DNA from: Cochliopodium minus
Taxonomy: Eukaryota > Discosea > Himatismenida > Cochliopodiidae
Direction of reading: 5' to 3'
DNA: 18,578 bases
Assembly (NCBI GenBank): GCA_024220525.1
Contig: JAMYWO010000003.1
Span: 221,573 to 240,150, forward strand
Shown: in pieces, positions 1 through 9,910 of the stretch
How positions within the stretch are numbered: the first letter of the stretch is position 1
How the letters are laid out: the number at the start of each line of letters is the position of its first letter
Program-made: the position numbers and the translations under genes
The notes under the pieces: generated by a model
What the model saw: only the letters and a program-made list of their open reading frames with translations
The model's database searches: none
What the model was told of the DNA's origin: nothing

Positions 1-3000
1 ATAAATATGATATTTCACTTGAACTGTTGTAATTTACAAAAATGTTATCGCTTTTGATGTCTCTGTGTATTATTTCCCTCTCGTGTAAAAACATCAATCC
101 CTTTTTAAAAATTATTTTTAAATATTTTTTTATTTTTCAAAAAAATGTATTTTTATTTTTAAATATTTTTTTATTTTTTATCTGAATTTATTCTATTTAT
201 TTTTTACTTTATTTAATTTTTAGTTTTTTAAATTATTTTTTATTTCAATATAATTCATTTTTATTTTTGTAAATTTTTAAATTTTAACCTTTTAATTTTT
301 AATTTTATCTTTTATTTTATTTTATTTATTTTATTATATTTTTTTTTACCTTGACAATGTCGAGTGATAGTTTAATAATTTTTTCAAAAGTCAAATATTT
401 TTTTTGGTTGTTCAATGATGACAACTTTTGTGCCAAAGTCTCCCTGTATCGAGAAACAAAGAGCCTCTGTTCGGAAAAAAAAAAAAAAATAAAAAAAAAT
501 AAGATAAAATGAAAAAATATATCAATAAAACAAAAAAAAAATAATAAAATATGTAAAAATTCATAAAATAAAATGAAAAAATATATCAATAAAACAAAAA
601 AAATCAATAAAAAAATCGAATAATATCAATAAAAAAATAATAAAAAATAACAAAAAATTTTAAATAATAAATCAAAAAAAAATAATTAAATCAACAAAAA
701 TTCATAAAACAAAAAAAAAATGATAAAATATTAGAAAATAAAAAAAAATAAAAAAAATGTAAAAATAAAAAAAACATAAAAATAAATAAAATAAAATAAA
801 ATATAATAAAACGAAAAAAATCAATAAAACAAAAAAATAATAAAAATAAAAAATAAATAAAAAAATATGTAAAAATAAAAAATTAATCAAAAACTTGAAT
901 ATAATATTTTTTTAAAAAAATTATTTTTTACCATAACATTGTTACTTCTTGTGTGAAACAAAATTCTTACAATATTTTTGTGATATGGAAGTTTTTCGAG
1001 AACACTCACTTCACTTTCGAAAAGTTCCACTTCTTTTTCTTTGGCGTTGGTGAGATCCAACTCTTTCACTGCGCATTTCCAGCCGTCGACCAGTGCACTG
1101 TAGACCACCATTCCACTTCCTCCCACACCCAACTATTAAATAAAATAAAATTAAAAAATAAAAAATAAAAAAATAAAAGATAAAAAACAAAAATAAAAAT
1201 AAAAATAAAAATAAAAATAAAAAAAATAAAAATATTAAAAATGAAAAATCAAATGAAATGAAAATGAAAATAAAAATAAAAATAAAAATAAAAATAAAAA
1301 TAGAAGTAAAACAAAAGTAAAAATAAAAATAAAAATAAAAATAAATATAAAAATAAAAATAAAAATAAAAATAAAAAAAAAATAAAAATAAAAATAAAAA
1401 TAAAAACAAAAACAAAAAACAAAAATAAAAATAAAAATAAATCAAGAATAAAAATAAAAATAAAAGTAAAATTAAATTAATTTAAAAAAAAATGAATAAA
1501 AAATAAAAAAAACAAAAAATAGAAAATAGAAAATAGAAAAAATGGAAATTTTTTAAACCTTTTCTTGTATTTCGACCTTAGAAGTATCAATATTAATATC
1601 AAACTTTGTAATAGCAACCTCCTTCTCATCCTTGTTATTAGAAAGAAAGTTGATGACACGGTGAGACTCACTAGTGATGAGTTTCTTACATTTGGACTTG
1701 TAGTCTTCGAGTTCGTTGATGAGATCTTTTAGTTGGTTCTCGATGGTGTCTTTGAGAGTGACGGAGGCTTTGTCCATTATTTTGTCTACTTCCTGGCTTA
1801 TGAAGTTTGAGATTGACTCTACGTTCATTGAGTTTGATTTGTCTGATCTGATTGTTCCTTTTGTTGAAAACAAAATAATAAAAAAAAATTAAAAATTAAT
1901 TTTAAAAGATATTTTAAAAGATATTTTAAAAAAAGATGAAAAAATATTTAATCAAGAAAAAAAAATGATAAAAAATAAAATGAATGAATGAAAAATAAAA
2001 AATTGATAAAAAAAAATTTAATAATTTAAATTTCGTTTTTACCTATAAATCGGATTTCTTCAGGTTTGCTGTTATCAACACCCAAAGACAAGAGAATGGG
2101 GAAAAGGGTTCCATTAGCATGAAGAGCCTCCACATTCCTGGGCTTACCCACAATGTTGCTTTCTTTGTTGGGATCATAGTTTTTGAAGTAATCATCATGT
2201 ATTTTGGCGATTTCAGGCGGAATTATGATTTTGATGTTCCTCCCTATCATATCATTTTTTGTGTATCCAAAAATCTCCGCCAATGTTTCGTTGACTTCTA
2301 CTATTATTCCTGTAGATGAAACCACCACTACTGGGTCATTGCTTTTTTTAAAAAAAAATTCAAATTAAAATAAGAAATTATTTTTGTTTAAAAAAAAAAC
2401 AAATTATTGAAGAAAATATGGTTTTAAAAAGTGGAATACTTTAAAAAAATTTATAATGGTGTAAAGGAGATTATTAAAAATTTATCAAAATAAATGAAAA
2501 GTTTATTTATTTCTATCAAATTAAATTTTAAAATGATTAATATTATAATATTCTCCTTTTTCTTTTGTAATGAAATTTATAAATTTGGATTTCAATAAAT
2601 TAACAATATATCAAGAGTAAAATATTTTTATTACAATGCATCTGCCAATGAGGAATCAAAAACGATATCATTGGATGTATGTGTTGATAATGCGCTGAGC
2701 CATTCTATCATCAAACTATTGGTAGCTGTTCTCAAAAATATGGTGTTTTTCTTTGGGATGATCACCGCAATGGTATTATTCTCACCCGTCAAAGTCTTTC
2801 CCTCTTGTATTTTTGCATCTTCCAATCTTATTACCTCTATAGGTTTTTGCAAATTCTCCCTTTTGAATTCCATCAACAATCCATTCTCCAACATGAAATG
2901 ATATCTCTTCCATTTGGAGAATGTTCCTTTTCTTTGTAATACACTAATTGTATTTATAAATATTTGAGTATTGAAAAAATTTATTTGTTCATAGGATCAA

Positions 3001-3291
3001 CCCTATAAGTAATTATAAGATGTGATAATTCACCATAAAATTTATTCAATATTAAATCCAACTAAATTCCTCACATATTCTAATTATGATTTTAATATCC
3101 AACTATAATGATGATTCGATATTTTTGATATCGTTATTAAATTTTTATTATTACCCCGATTTTGATATTTGTATGCGTTGGGAAGAGCTTCTCTTTTCTT
3201 TCAATAATGATGGAACAGAAAATTTCTTCTCCCCAGAACTCTTATCATTTGAATCTCCAGATTGTTCAAGGCTTGATTTTTTACTTTGCAT
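1..3291 (-). CDS. PH-PAS-protein kinase, 5' part (seven exons, runs off the left edge)
   Basis: Exons on the minus strand: 3291-3155, 2943-2635, 2341-2043, 1857-1559, 1132-932, 466-350 and 100-1; all introns are GT-AG and all junctions keep frame. An in-frame TAA lies just before the ATG at 3291. Order of domains: a Ser/Lys-rich N-terminus; a PH domain (about residues 46-140, opening VLQRKGTFSKWKRYHF); a PAS domain (about 145-250, with the GYTKNDMIGRNIK segment); a helical linker (about 250-345); then the kinase. Visible kinase elements are the Gly loop LGVGGSG (349-355), the VAIK-type lysine K371, the alpha-C Glu (probably E389) and HRDIKSDN (466-473). The fold suggests a membrane-recruited, sensor-controlled TKL-like Ser/Thr kinase; the ligand and substrate are unknown. 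The frame at 2631 would stop (TAA), but a GTAATA donor at 2634 joins the PH exon to the PAS exon and gives a normal PAS start (SLADAFNDPVVVV). The remaining exons are at 10635-9911; with them the protein is 611 aa. Confidence 0.9.
467..931. repeat. A-rich intron of the kinase gene, first copy
   Basis: A 465-nt intron with repeated ATATCAATAAAACAAAAAAA and AATAAAATATGTAAAAAT units. It is repeated at 11085-11506 in the second copy, which is shorter mainly at A runs. Confidence 0.8.
1133..1558. repeat. AAAAAT-array intron of the kinase gene
   Basis: A 426-nt intron; 1180-1480 is almost entirely the hexamer AAAAAT, broken by C or G at a few places. It lies between the linker exon and the Gly-loop exon. 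A 144-codon Phe/Tyr frame across it is repeat translation. Confidence 0.85.
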
Positions 3292-3827
3292 TTTTTTTTA
3301 TAAATTTTTTACTGAAGAAGGATGAAGATGTTGCAGGATAATTAAAAGGAATTTCATATCCCTTTGAATGAAATTTTGAATTGAATATATTTGTTCTCTA
3401 ATTTTGAATGTTGATAATGGTAATTATCAGAATGAGAAAGATCCATTTCCAAATTTTTTATTTTATAAAAATTTTTGGGAGCATTTTGTTGAAATCTCAG
3501 TGAGAAGTAAGTTTAACTTTCAAAGAATGAATAAAACATCGAACCAAAAGATGAAAATGAAAAAAAAAATATTGCTTGATTAGATTTGAGAATGTCAGCG
3601 ATTGATAATTTTGAATAGATCCCTATGAGATGTCATTCGTTCTCAAATAAACTCAAAAATAATGGAGAATTTAGTAAATGATTCAACCTATTATATTATT
3701 TTAAGAAACATAAACCTGAAAAATTAATTGGGTCTCAATTGATTGTTTGTATGTTAGGATTCATCATATTTTGCATCAGATGAAATTAAAAAAAATATAA
3801 AAAAAATTGGAATTATCATTTTCAGAC
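3292..3827. other. Divergent intergenic region between the kinase and the first NCQ-family gene
   Basis: These 536 bp separate the kinase start (minus) from the next gene (plus). The stretch is AT-rich but much less repetitive than the introns. It should hold both promoters. No clear TATA element, conserved coding segment or RNA gene was seen. TTTTCAG at 3819-3825, just before the ATG at 3828, could be a splice acceptor, so a 5' UTR intron is possible. Confidence 0.5.
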
Positions 3828-5533
3828 ATGAGTTTTTCAGCAAACCTTTTTAAGAAACAAAATCCATTAGATAAAGATTTAAAATTGTATAAACAACTCA
3901 TTTTCATAGAATAACCTATAAATTCTAATGTTCCTTTCAAATAAATTAAATAGACCAACTGGATTTACAAGAAAAAAAGATATTTGTGGATTATTAAGAT
4001 CATTATTTCAAGTGACAGAAAAAGATGGTAATATGAAAGCAATATAAATATAAAAATATTGTAACATAATAAAAAAATAAAGATATATCAAGCGAATTCT
4101 ATGAAGTAACAGATCTTAAAAAGATAGAACAAAATATATTTGGAAATCTGATGCAATTGGAACATGATTTTTTCATTGTCAGATTGTATGTTAGACATAA
4201 TGTTTTGAATAGCATCTCTGATAAATTGATGGGAAGATTCGCCAAACTTACACAACAAGTTGGTACTGCCCATCTTGGAGTACAAGTAAAAAAAAAAACA
4301 AAAATTGATAGAATTCAAAAAAAAATTAATATTTAAAAAGGTTGGGGAAACAGTATTACATTGGTTCAATTCAGGGTAAACATATTATATTTCAATTAAA
4401 ATTTATTTTGACTCAATTCCCTTTTTTTTGAAAATCTGAATAATAGATTTGTAATTCCAAAAGGTAAAATATAAAAATAATGAAGAATTTTAAAATATTA
4501 TGGTGGTTTGACTGATTAAAATTTTTGAATATATCAAAGAATGGAAAGGTAAAATATAAAAATAATTTTTGTGGAAGATTTTAAAACGAATGTCAATTCT
4601 TTTCAAATATAAAAGGTGCTGGTGCAACTGCAGTGTTTTATCCTGTAATATATACCAAAATTTCTTTCAATTTATCAAATTATATTTTATTTTTTTCCAT
4701 AGCAATCAAAAGAAGGAGAAGAAATACCTGCTATACCAAATACCCCTGAGAATAGAGAAAAGATATGCAAAGTTATCCAATCTTGGAATATAAATAGGGA
4801 ATATAACTCTGTTCATTCCAATTGTCAGATATTCGCATCAGAGATTTTCAAAACATTGGGATTCAATGAAAATTTCAGCAAATATCAAGGTAAAAATAGA
4901 AAAATTATCTATATATTGAAATTTGTTGTGTCATAATGTTTCAATCGAATACCACATTATCAATTGATATCAAGAAATAGTTTTATACGAAAAAAACAAG
5001 AAATAGTTTTATACGAAAAAAACATGTATCGATTAGTTATCATTTAAAAAATATTTTAACAATTTCATAATTTGTTAAAACATTCTCATTTTACTTAGGA
5101 TGGGTTGGAGATTTCATTAAATACATGTCTGACATCAAAAATCAAGAAAAGATCTTGTATCCTTGTCTCGTCAAGGGAAACACCGTGATCAAAGAATGGA
5201 AGAATCATCAGGAGCTTGATGAATGGCATGCCAATGGAGAATCTTCCTCCTATGAAGAAGCCACCTCCCTAATCAAGGCCTTCCATAGAGCATTTCAAAT
5301 GAGAGGCGATATTACTGATCCAAAACTATATCATTGTCCATTTGATTCTCCCACCCTATTGGTTTCAAATGAAGGAGAAAAATTGAATGTAAAAAATAAT
5401 TTTTTTGCTTTTTTTTTTTTAATTTTTTAAATAGGTTAACGATATGCAAGGTTATCAAGATCCTGGTGATAGTTTTTTGAAGGGATTCAGTGGCCATAAA
5501 GATCATAGCCATCTCTCTGGCAACAAAAATTGA
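3828..5533 (+). CDS. NCQ-motif protein 1 (candidate permuted papain-like fold), ten exons
   Basis: Exons: 3828-3886, 3954-4027, 4083-4285, 4341-4375, 4447-4463, 4540-4548, 4616-4644, 4703-4889, 5099-5388 and 5435-5533 (TGA). They sum to 333 codons plus stop. The model rests on colinearity with the paralogue at 5714: NPLD..LKLP, GT(A/S)H, HW, KEWK, EGEEIP, LGFN.NFSKY and W(I/V)GD align with few or no gaps. Candidate catalytic residues are H108 (VGTAHLGVQ) and C183 (SNCQIF). The layout of an early His in a strand, a Trp after it, then Asn-Cys-Gln-x-Phe in a helix resembles LRAT/PPPDE-type permuted NlpC/P60 enzymes; this is inference. The C-terminal 100 residues are Ser/Glu- and His-rich. No signal peptide is seen. 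Introns of 51-209 nt start GTAA, or GTAT at 3887. An AATAAA lies just after the stop (5539). The function is unknown. Confidence 0.8.
4972..5023. repeat. Perfect 26-bp tandem duplication inside an intron
   Basis: Bases 4972-4997 (AAGAAATAGTTTTATACGAA followed by AAAAAC) are repeated exactly at 4998-5023. It lies in the 4890-5098 intron of the first NCQ-family gene. Unlike the simple repeats around it, the unit is complex, so it looks like a recent slip duplication. Confidence 0.9.
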
Positions 5534-5713
5534 GGTCAAATAAAAATAGTGGGAGATTCAAAAATTAAATATAATATTTTCTTTTTTTGATTCATTGTAT
5601 CCTTTATATATTCCATTTATTCTCATTTTTATAAGTGGATCAAAATTACCATTTTTCTCGAATTGCTCATAATAAATTTGTCACAAAAATCAAAAAATAA
5701 AAAAAATTGGAAA

Positions 5714-7013
5714 ATGATGGGGAAATTTGGTTTCTCTTCTGAAATAGGAAATTTTTTGTTACCCAATCCTTTGGATACTCATTTGAAACTTCCAAATGCT
5801 CTTAAATCAAATAAGAATGTTCCCAAATTGATCAGGAATTTGTTGGAATGTCCTGATGAAGAGGATATAACGGATATCTTTAGAAATTTTGTTTGTTTGA
5901 CGACTTTGGAGGAATTAATTTTCAAAAATACTAAACATTGGCAATATGTTCCCATCAGATTAGCCATCACTTATAACAATCCCAATACTCTCACCAAAAA
6001 GATAATTGGGAAGATATCTCAATATAGGGAGGGTGTGGGAACATCTCATTTATCAATACAAATAGGAGACGTGATGTTGCATTGGGTGGATGCATCGTAA
6101 GAAAATATTTCCTTCTTTTTAAATTAATTCTCAAAAAGAATCACAATTCTTCCATGAATTATACTATAAAAGTTTTATATGACTCCCATAATCTCCTTCC
6201 CACTAAATCGGATTTAAAAAAAAATGATAATTTTAATTGAAATATAATCAGAATAATTCTCATGATATAATCAAATTGATCAAAAGGATTTGAAAAAATG
6301 AAAATTATTATTGAAATATATAAAGAATAATTCTAATGAATTGAAATAATTTGAATAAATGAAAAAATTATTAAATATTTATTCTTTTGTGAAATTATAT
6401 TTAATTAAATAGAAATTAATTTGTACCTTAATTAAAGATTTTTTTTTTCTCTATTTAGATTTTTGCTTATTAAAGAATGGAAATCAAATAACAACACAAT
6501 CGCACTCATCTATCCTCAAAACGAAGAAGGAGAAGAAATCCCACTGATAGAATGCACCAGCGAGATGAGAGTGAAAGTATCCAAAATTGTGCAGAGATGG
6601 AACTGTATGAAAGTTTATTCTCTCAAAGAGAACCATTGTCAACAATTTGTAAAAGAGGTTTTTGAAGGTAAAAATAAAAAAAATTTGCGGAATTATTTTA
6701 ACGAGATTTAAAATGCTCGCAATTTAAAAACTATGTTCTTATTTCTGAAATTTTTTATTTTTTTTCAAAACTTTTATTAATTTTTTTATTTTTTATTTTT
6801 CAAAATTTTTTATTTTTTATTATTTTTTTTATTTATTTTTTTATTTTTTTTTAGAGTTGGGGTTCAATACTAATTTTTCCAAGTACAACCACTGGATAGG
6901 CGACATGGTGCAGTACCTCAAACTTTGCCCCGATGAGTTTGTTCCTTGTCTATTCCAATTCGAAACGGAGAGCCAACTTCCTCTAATCATTGAGTCATGG
7001 AAAACTCATGAAG
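5714..7013 (+). CDS. NCQ-motif protein 2, paralogue of the preceding gene; 3' end missing
   Basis: Exons seen: 5714-6096, 6459-6667 and 6855-7013; the last ends in phase 1 at a GTAATT donor. That gives 250 codons; the paralogue suggests a further 70-110 residues. The start is the first of two adjacent ATGs (5714, 5717). It matches protein 1 along its length: NPLDTHLKLP, then VGTSHLSIQ with H112, LHW, LIKEWK, EGEEIP, C188 in ENHCQQFVKEVF, and LGFNTNFSKY. The Asn before the candidate catalytic Cys is His here. The first exon covers what is split into three exons in gene 1, so introns were gained or lost after duplication. Gene 1 ends 180 bp upstream on the same strand. Contig A ends at 7137 inside the next intron; nothing after the N at 7138 matches the missing tail. 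Confidence 0.82.
6097..6458. other. Long intron with imperfect direct repeat
   Basis: This 362-nt intron of NCQ-family gene 2 is more complex than its neighbours. It contains an imperfect direct repeat, 6239-6265 against 6313-6339 (GAAATATA..., AGAATAATTCT in both), followed in each case by an ATTTGAA.AAATGAAAA motif. No coding potential was found. Confidence 0.6.
6668..6854. repeat. T-rich intron of NCQ-family gene 2
   Basis: An intron with GTAAAAAT donor and TTTTTTTTTAG acceptor. Its second half is ATTTTTT-type simple sequence, T-rich on the coding strand like most introns in the window. Short frames across it have no coding meaning. Confidence 0.8.
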
Positions 7014-7137
7014 GTAATTAAAAAATCATTTTTTATTTTATTATTTTTTATTTTTTATTTTATTATTTTTTTATTTTTTATTTTTTATTTTTTATTTTTT
7101 ATTTTTTATTTTTTATTTTTTATTTTTTATTTTTTAT
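7014..7137. repeat. TTTTTTA-type simple repeat at the end of contig A
   Basis: From the donor at 7014 the sequence is TTATTTTT-type repeat, mostly 7-bp units of TTTTTTA, ending at the N. It is the start of an unfinished intron of NCQ-family gene 2. A low-complexity end is a typical place for an assembly to stop. Confidence 0.85.
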
Positions 7138-7138
7138 N
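7138..7138. other. Single N: inferred A/B contig junction
   Basis: The repeat type changes across this base, from 7-bp TTTTTTA units to 9-bp ATTTTATTT units. The gene changes as well: a plus-strand intron to the left, a minus-strand helicase intron to the right. Confidence 0.8.
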
Positions 7139-7206
7139 ATTTTATTTATTTTATTTATTTTATTTATTTTATTTATTTTATTTATTTTATTTATTTTATT
7201 TATTTT
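7139..7206. repeat. 9-bp ATTTTATTT array at the start of contig B
   Basis: About seven units of the 9-bp motif run up to ATTTTCAAATTTTTTTATTT. The same unit fills the end of contig C (about 18330-18578), which also contains the ATTTTCAAATTTTTTTATTT string near 18275. Both lie in the same helicase intron, so this is the probable overlap between C and B. Confidence 0.85.
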
Positions 7207-7332
7207 ATTTTCAAATTTTTTTATTTTTATTTATTTTATTATTTTTTTTACTTTTAATATTTTCAAATTTTTTATTTTTATTTTATTTTATTTTTTATTT
7301 ATTTTATTTTTTAGATTTATTTTATGATTTAC

Positions 7333-9672
7333 CAGGTGTGGAGACAACTATTTCACAACCAGATTTCAACAAAAGAATTTGTTGTTTTTGATCAACACCC
7401 CCAAAAAGTGCACAAACCCTTCAAAAAGATTTTAAATATAAAATTCAAAAATCAAAAAAACAATTGAAAAATAATGTAAAAAAAATGTAAAAAAAATATA
7501 TTAATTAATAAAAATACAGTAAAGAATAAAAAATAAATAAATAAGAAAAATTTTTTGAAATAAAAAGTAAAATTAAAATATTGATCAATTAACAAATAAA
7601 TAAATAATTACAAAAAAACAAATAAAAAAAAAAAAAAAAAATATTAATAAAAATACAGTAAAGAATAAAAAATAAATAAATAAATAAATAAATAAGAAAA
7701 AATTTTTGAATAAAAAGTAAAATTAAAATATAAATAAATAATTACAAATAAATAAACAAATAAATAAAAAAAATAAAAAAATATTCATTTTTTTTTACCC
7801 AAATTTGAATTTCTTGGTGAACTTTTTAGTTTCCTTGTAAATCTGCTTGGCCAACTCCCGAGAAGTAGCAATGATGACAACAATAGGACCTTCACCCTTA
7901 AGCAAAGGACGCTGTCCCAAAACATGGTGGACCATGGGAATCAAGAAGGCGGCGGTTTTGCCCGAACCAGTCTTTGAGATGGCGATGCAGTTTCTTCCTG
8001 ACATGGTGATGGGGATTGATTGTCTTTGGATGGGTGTTGGGTCTACGTACCCTTCTTTTTTGATCACTTCCATGAGTTTGGGATGCAGGTTCATTTGTTC
8101 GAATGTTTCTGTTGGTCCTATTCAAAAATAAAAATTAAAAAATAAAAAATAAACATTTATTAATCAAAAATAAAAAAATAAAAAAATAAAAAATAAAAAT
8201 AAATAAAAAATGAATAAAAAAATAAAATAAACATTTATTTATCAAAAATAAATTGAAATAAAAAATAAAAATAAATAAAAAAATAAAAAAATAAGAAAAT
8301 AAAAAAATAAGATGAACTAAAAATAAATAAAAAAATTAAAAATTAAAAAAATAAGATGTACACTAATTTTATGAATCAAATACTCAGAAATTTAAAAATG
8401 AAATAAAAAATACAAAAAAAAATATATATAAAAATAAAATAAAAATAATAAAAATCATATTCTTTTAATTTCATTTATCGAAAAAAAAAATTAAAAAGTG
8501 AAAATGAACATTTATTAATCAAAAATAAATTAAAAAAAATAAAAATAAATAAAAAAAATATCAAAAAAATATCAAAAAAAATTTTACCAGGTATTTCACC
8601 ATTGCCAACAACCCTAATGTCCATATCCTTGCGAAGTTGCTTGACATCCTCCAAGGATCTCTTCAAAACATCATCAGAAGGCTTATAAAAGACACGTGTG
8701 AACTTTTCATAAGAAATTTTGTCGTGATCCAAAGGAGGTAAGGTGAAATCCTCCTTCCTTGATAGTTCATCCGAGTCGTAATCTTGATCATCTTCGTTGT
8801 GATGCTTGTTTTTGTTTTTTTCGATTGCTTCCAGGTAGTCGTCTTCTTCTTCTTCTGAGTTTTTGAGATGTTTGTATGCTTTTTTCTCCTCGTCTTCTTT
8901 TTTCATTTGATCTCCCAATCCCTAATACCAAAATCATTATACTCTTTTTTTTTTTTTTTTTTTTTTTTTGAATTTCTATTCAATTTCTGTTTTTGTTCTT
9001 TTAATTTATCGAGCAAACAGCAAAAAATCTCAACGATTTAATTAAAAAATAAAATATTCCACTTTCTAATAAAGATATTTAAATTGTGATTGTGCACAAT
9101 GAGCATCTCCAAAAATATTGAAAATCAAATAGATTAAATAATACATCAATTAAAATTATTCTTCAAATAATCTGATATATCTGTTAATTTAGTTGGTTAT
9201 ATTAATATATCACTAAATAAACCAAAAGATTCCCAAAGTGTTTAATCTATAACATAATTTTTAAACTAATATTAGCCATTTATGGGTTGATATTTTTGTT
9301 CATTTTTTCATAAATTATTTAATAATATATAGTGAATTCATAAAATGAGTATTATTCACATCATTATTTGATATTTTCACCAAAAAAAGAATTATTGTCA
9401 ATCTATATTTCAATTACCTTTAAATATAAATCCATTTCATCCTCCTCATCCTCTTCCTCATTGTTTTTCTCCTCAATCATTTCTTCTTGGATCGTTGATT
9501 TTGAAAAGAGAGGCATTGATATCTTTTTTTTCTTCTCATCTTGTTGATTATCATCCAATGAGAAGAGATCTAAGACTTTATTTTCCTCTTCTTTTTTCTT
9601 GAAAGAAAATAAAGGCATCTTCAGTTTTGTATTTTTATTATCCTCTTCATCTACATTGAAAAAACCATCCAT
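7333..9672 (-). CDS. DEAD-box RNA helicase (DDX42/SF3b125-like), 5' part: exons 1-4
   Basis: Exons on the minus strand: 9672-9418, 8921-8588, 8117-7799 and 7418-7333. The start is the first ATG in frame (9672). Residues 1-196 are acidic and Lys-rich; the segment DEMDLYLKGLGDQMKKEDEE resembles the DPLEAFMAEVEDQ region of human DDX42. Helicase motifs: Q motif (YVDPTPIQRQ, 220-229), motif I (SKTGSGKT, 244-251), Ia (ATSRELAKQ, 280-288), GG (FGGV, 308-311) and TPG of Ib (330-332). The fourth exon is only 86 nt and overlaps an unrelated plus-strand open frame; it supplies the Ia-to-Ib stretch. It ends in phase 1 (CCT G) and continues exactly into the exon at 18238. Family role: ATP-dependent RNA helicase linked to U2 snRNP and spliceosome assembly in the nucleus. 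Confidence 0.93.
7419..7798. repeat. A-rich helicase intron 3
   Basis: A 380-nt intron of AAATA-type simple sequence. A block near 7495-7560 (AATACAGTAAAGAATAAAAA) recurs at about 7647-7670, so part of it is an internal direct duplication of roughly 150-bp period. No coding content. Confidence 0.7.
8118..8587. repeat. A-rich helicase intron 2
   Basis: A 470-nt intron of AAAATAAAT-type sequence. AACATTTATTAATCAAAAAT near 8151 recurs at about 8506 and in altered form near 8230, which suggests local duplication within the intron. No gene seen. Confidence 0.75.
8922..9417. other. Helicase intron 1
   Basis: A 496-nt intron, the longest complete one in this gene. It is AT-rich but mostly not simple sequence, apart from a run of T near 8946-8969. 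Being near the start of the gene and of higher complexity, it could carry regulatory sites, but no specific motif was recognised. Confidence 0.55.
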
Positions 9673-9910
9673 TGTTATTAAATAAGATTTATTCAATTTT
9701 TTTTTTTATTTTTTTTTTAAACTAATCAATGAGATTGTTCTTGATCATACAAAATGCATCAACAATCATTGATATTTTTTTTTTGATTTAATTTAGATGA
9801 TGATTAAAAACTTAAAAAAAGTAACAAAAAGATAAGAAACTTGAATAAAAAAAACAAAATTTGGAAATTTAAAAAAATGATGATTTAAAAAGTTCTAAAA
9901 TAATCTTTTA
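9673..9910. other. Intergenic region, kinase stop to helicase start
   Basis: A 238-bp gap between two minus-strand genes. It contains T runs at 9698-9719 just upstream of the helicase ATG. It should hold the helicase promoter and the kinase 3' UTR boundary; nothing more specific was seen. Confidence 0.5.

Noticed and set aside
1011-1445. A 144-codon frame rich in Phe/Tyr on the minus strand
   Set aside because: It is translation of an AAAAAT intronic array; only its N-terminal-lobe kinase exon portion (in another frame) is coding.
2631-3291. A separate small PH-domain protein ending at 2631
   Set aside because: A GTAATA donor just before the stop joins it in phase to the PAS exon, and no ATG exists between 2342 and 2634 to start an independent PAS-kinase.
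3887-3953. Stops in the first NCQ-family gene suggesting a pseudogene
   Set aside because: Treating 3887-3953 as a GTAT...TAG intron restores the frame and the LKLP match to the paralogue.
6990-7391. A 133-codon plus-strand frame with Leu-Phe-Tyr repeats
   Set aside because: It crosses two simple repeats and the N at 7138. Its last 25 codons are the antisense of helicase exon 4.
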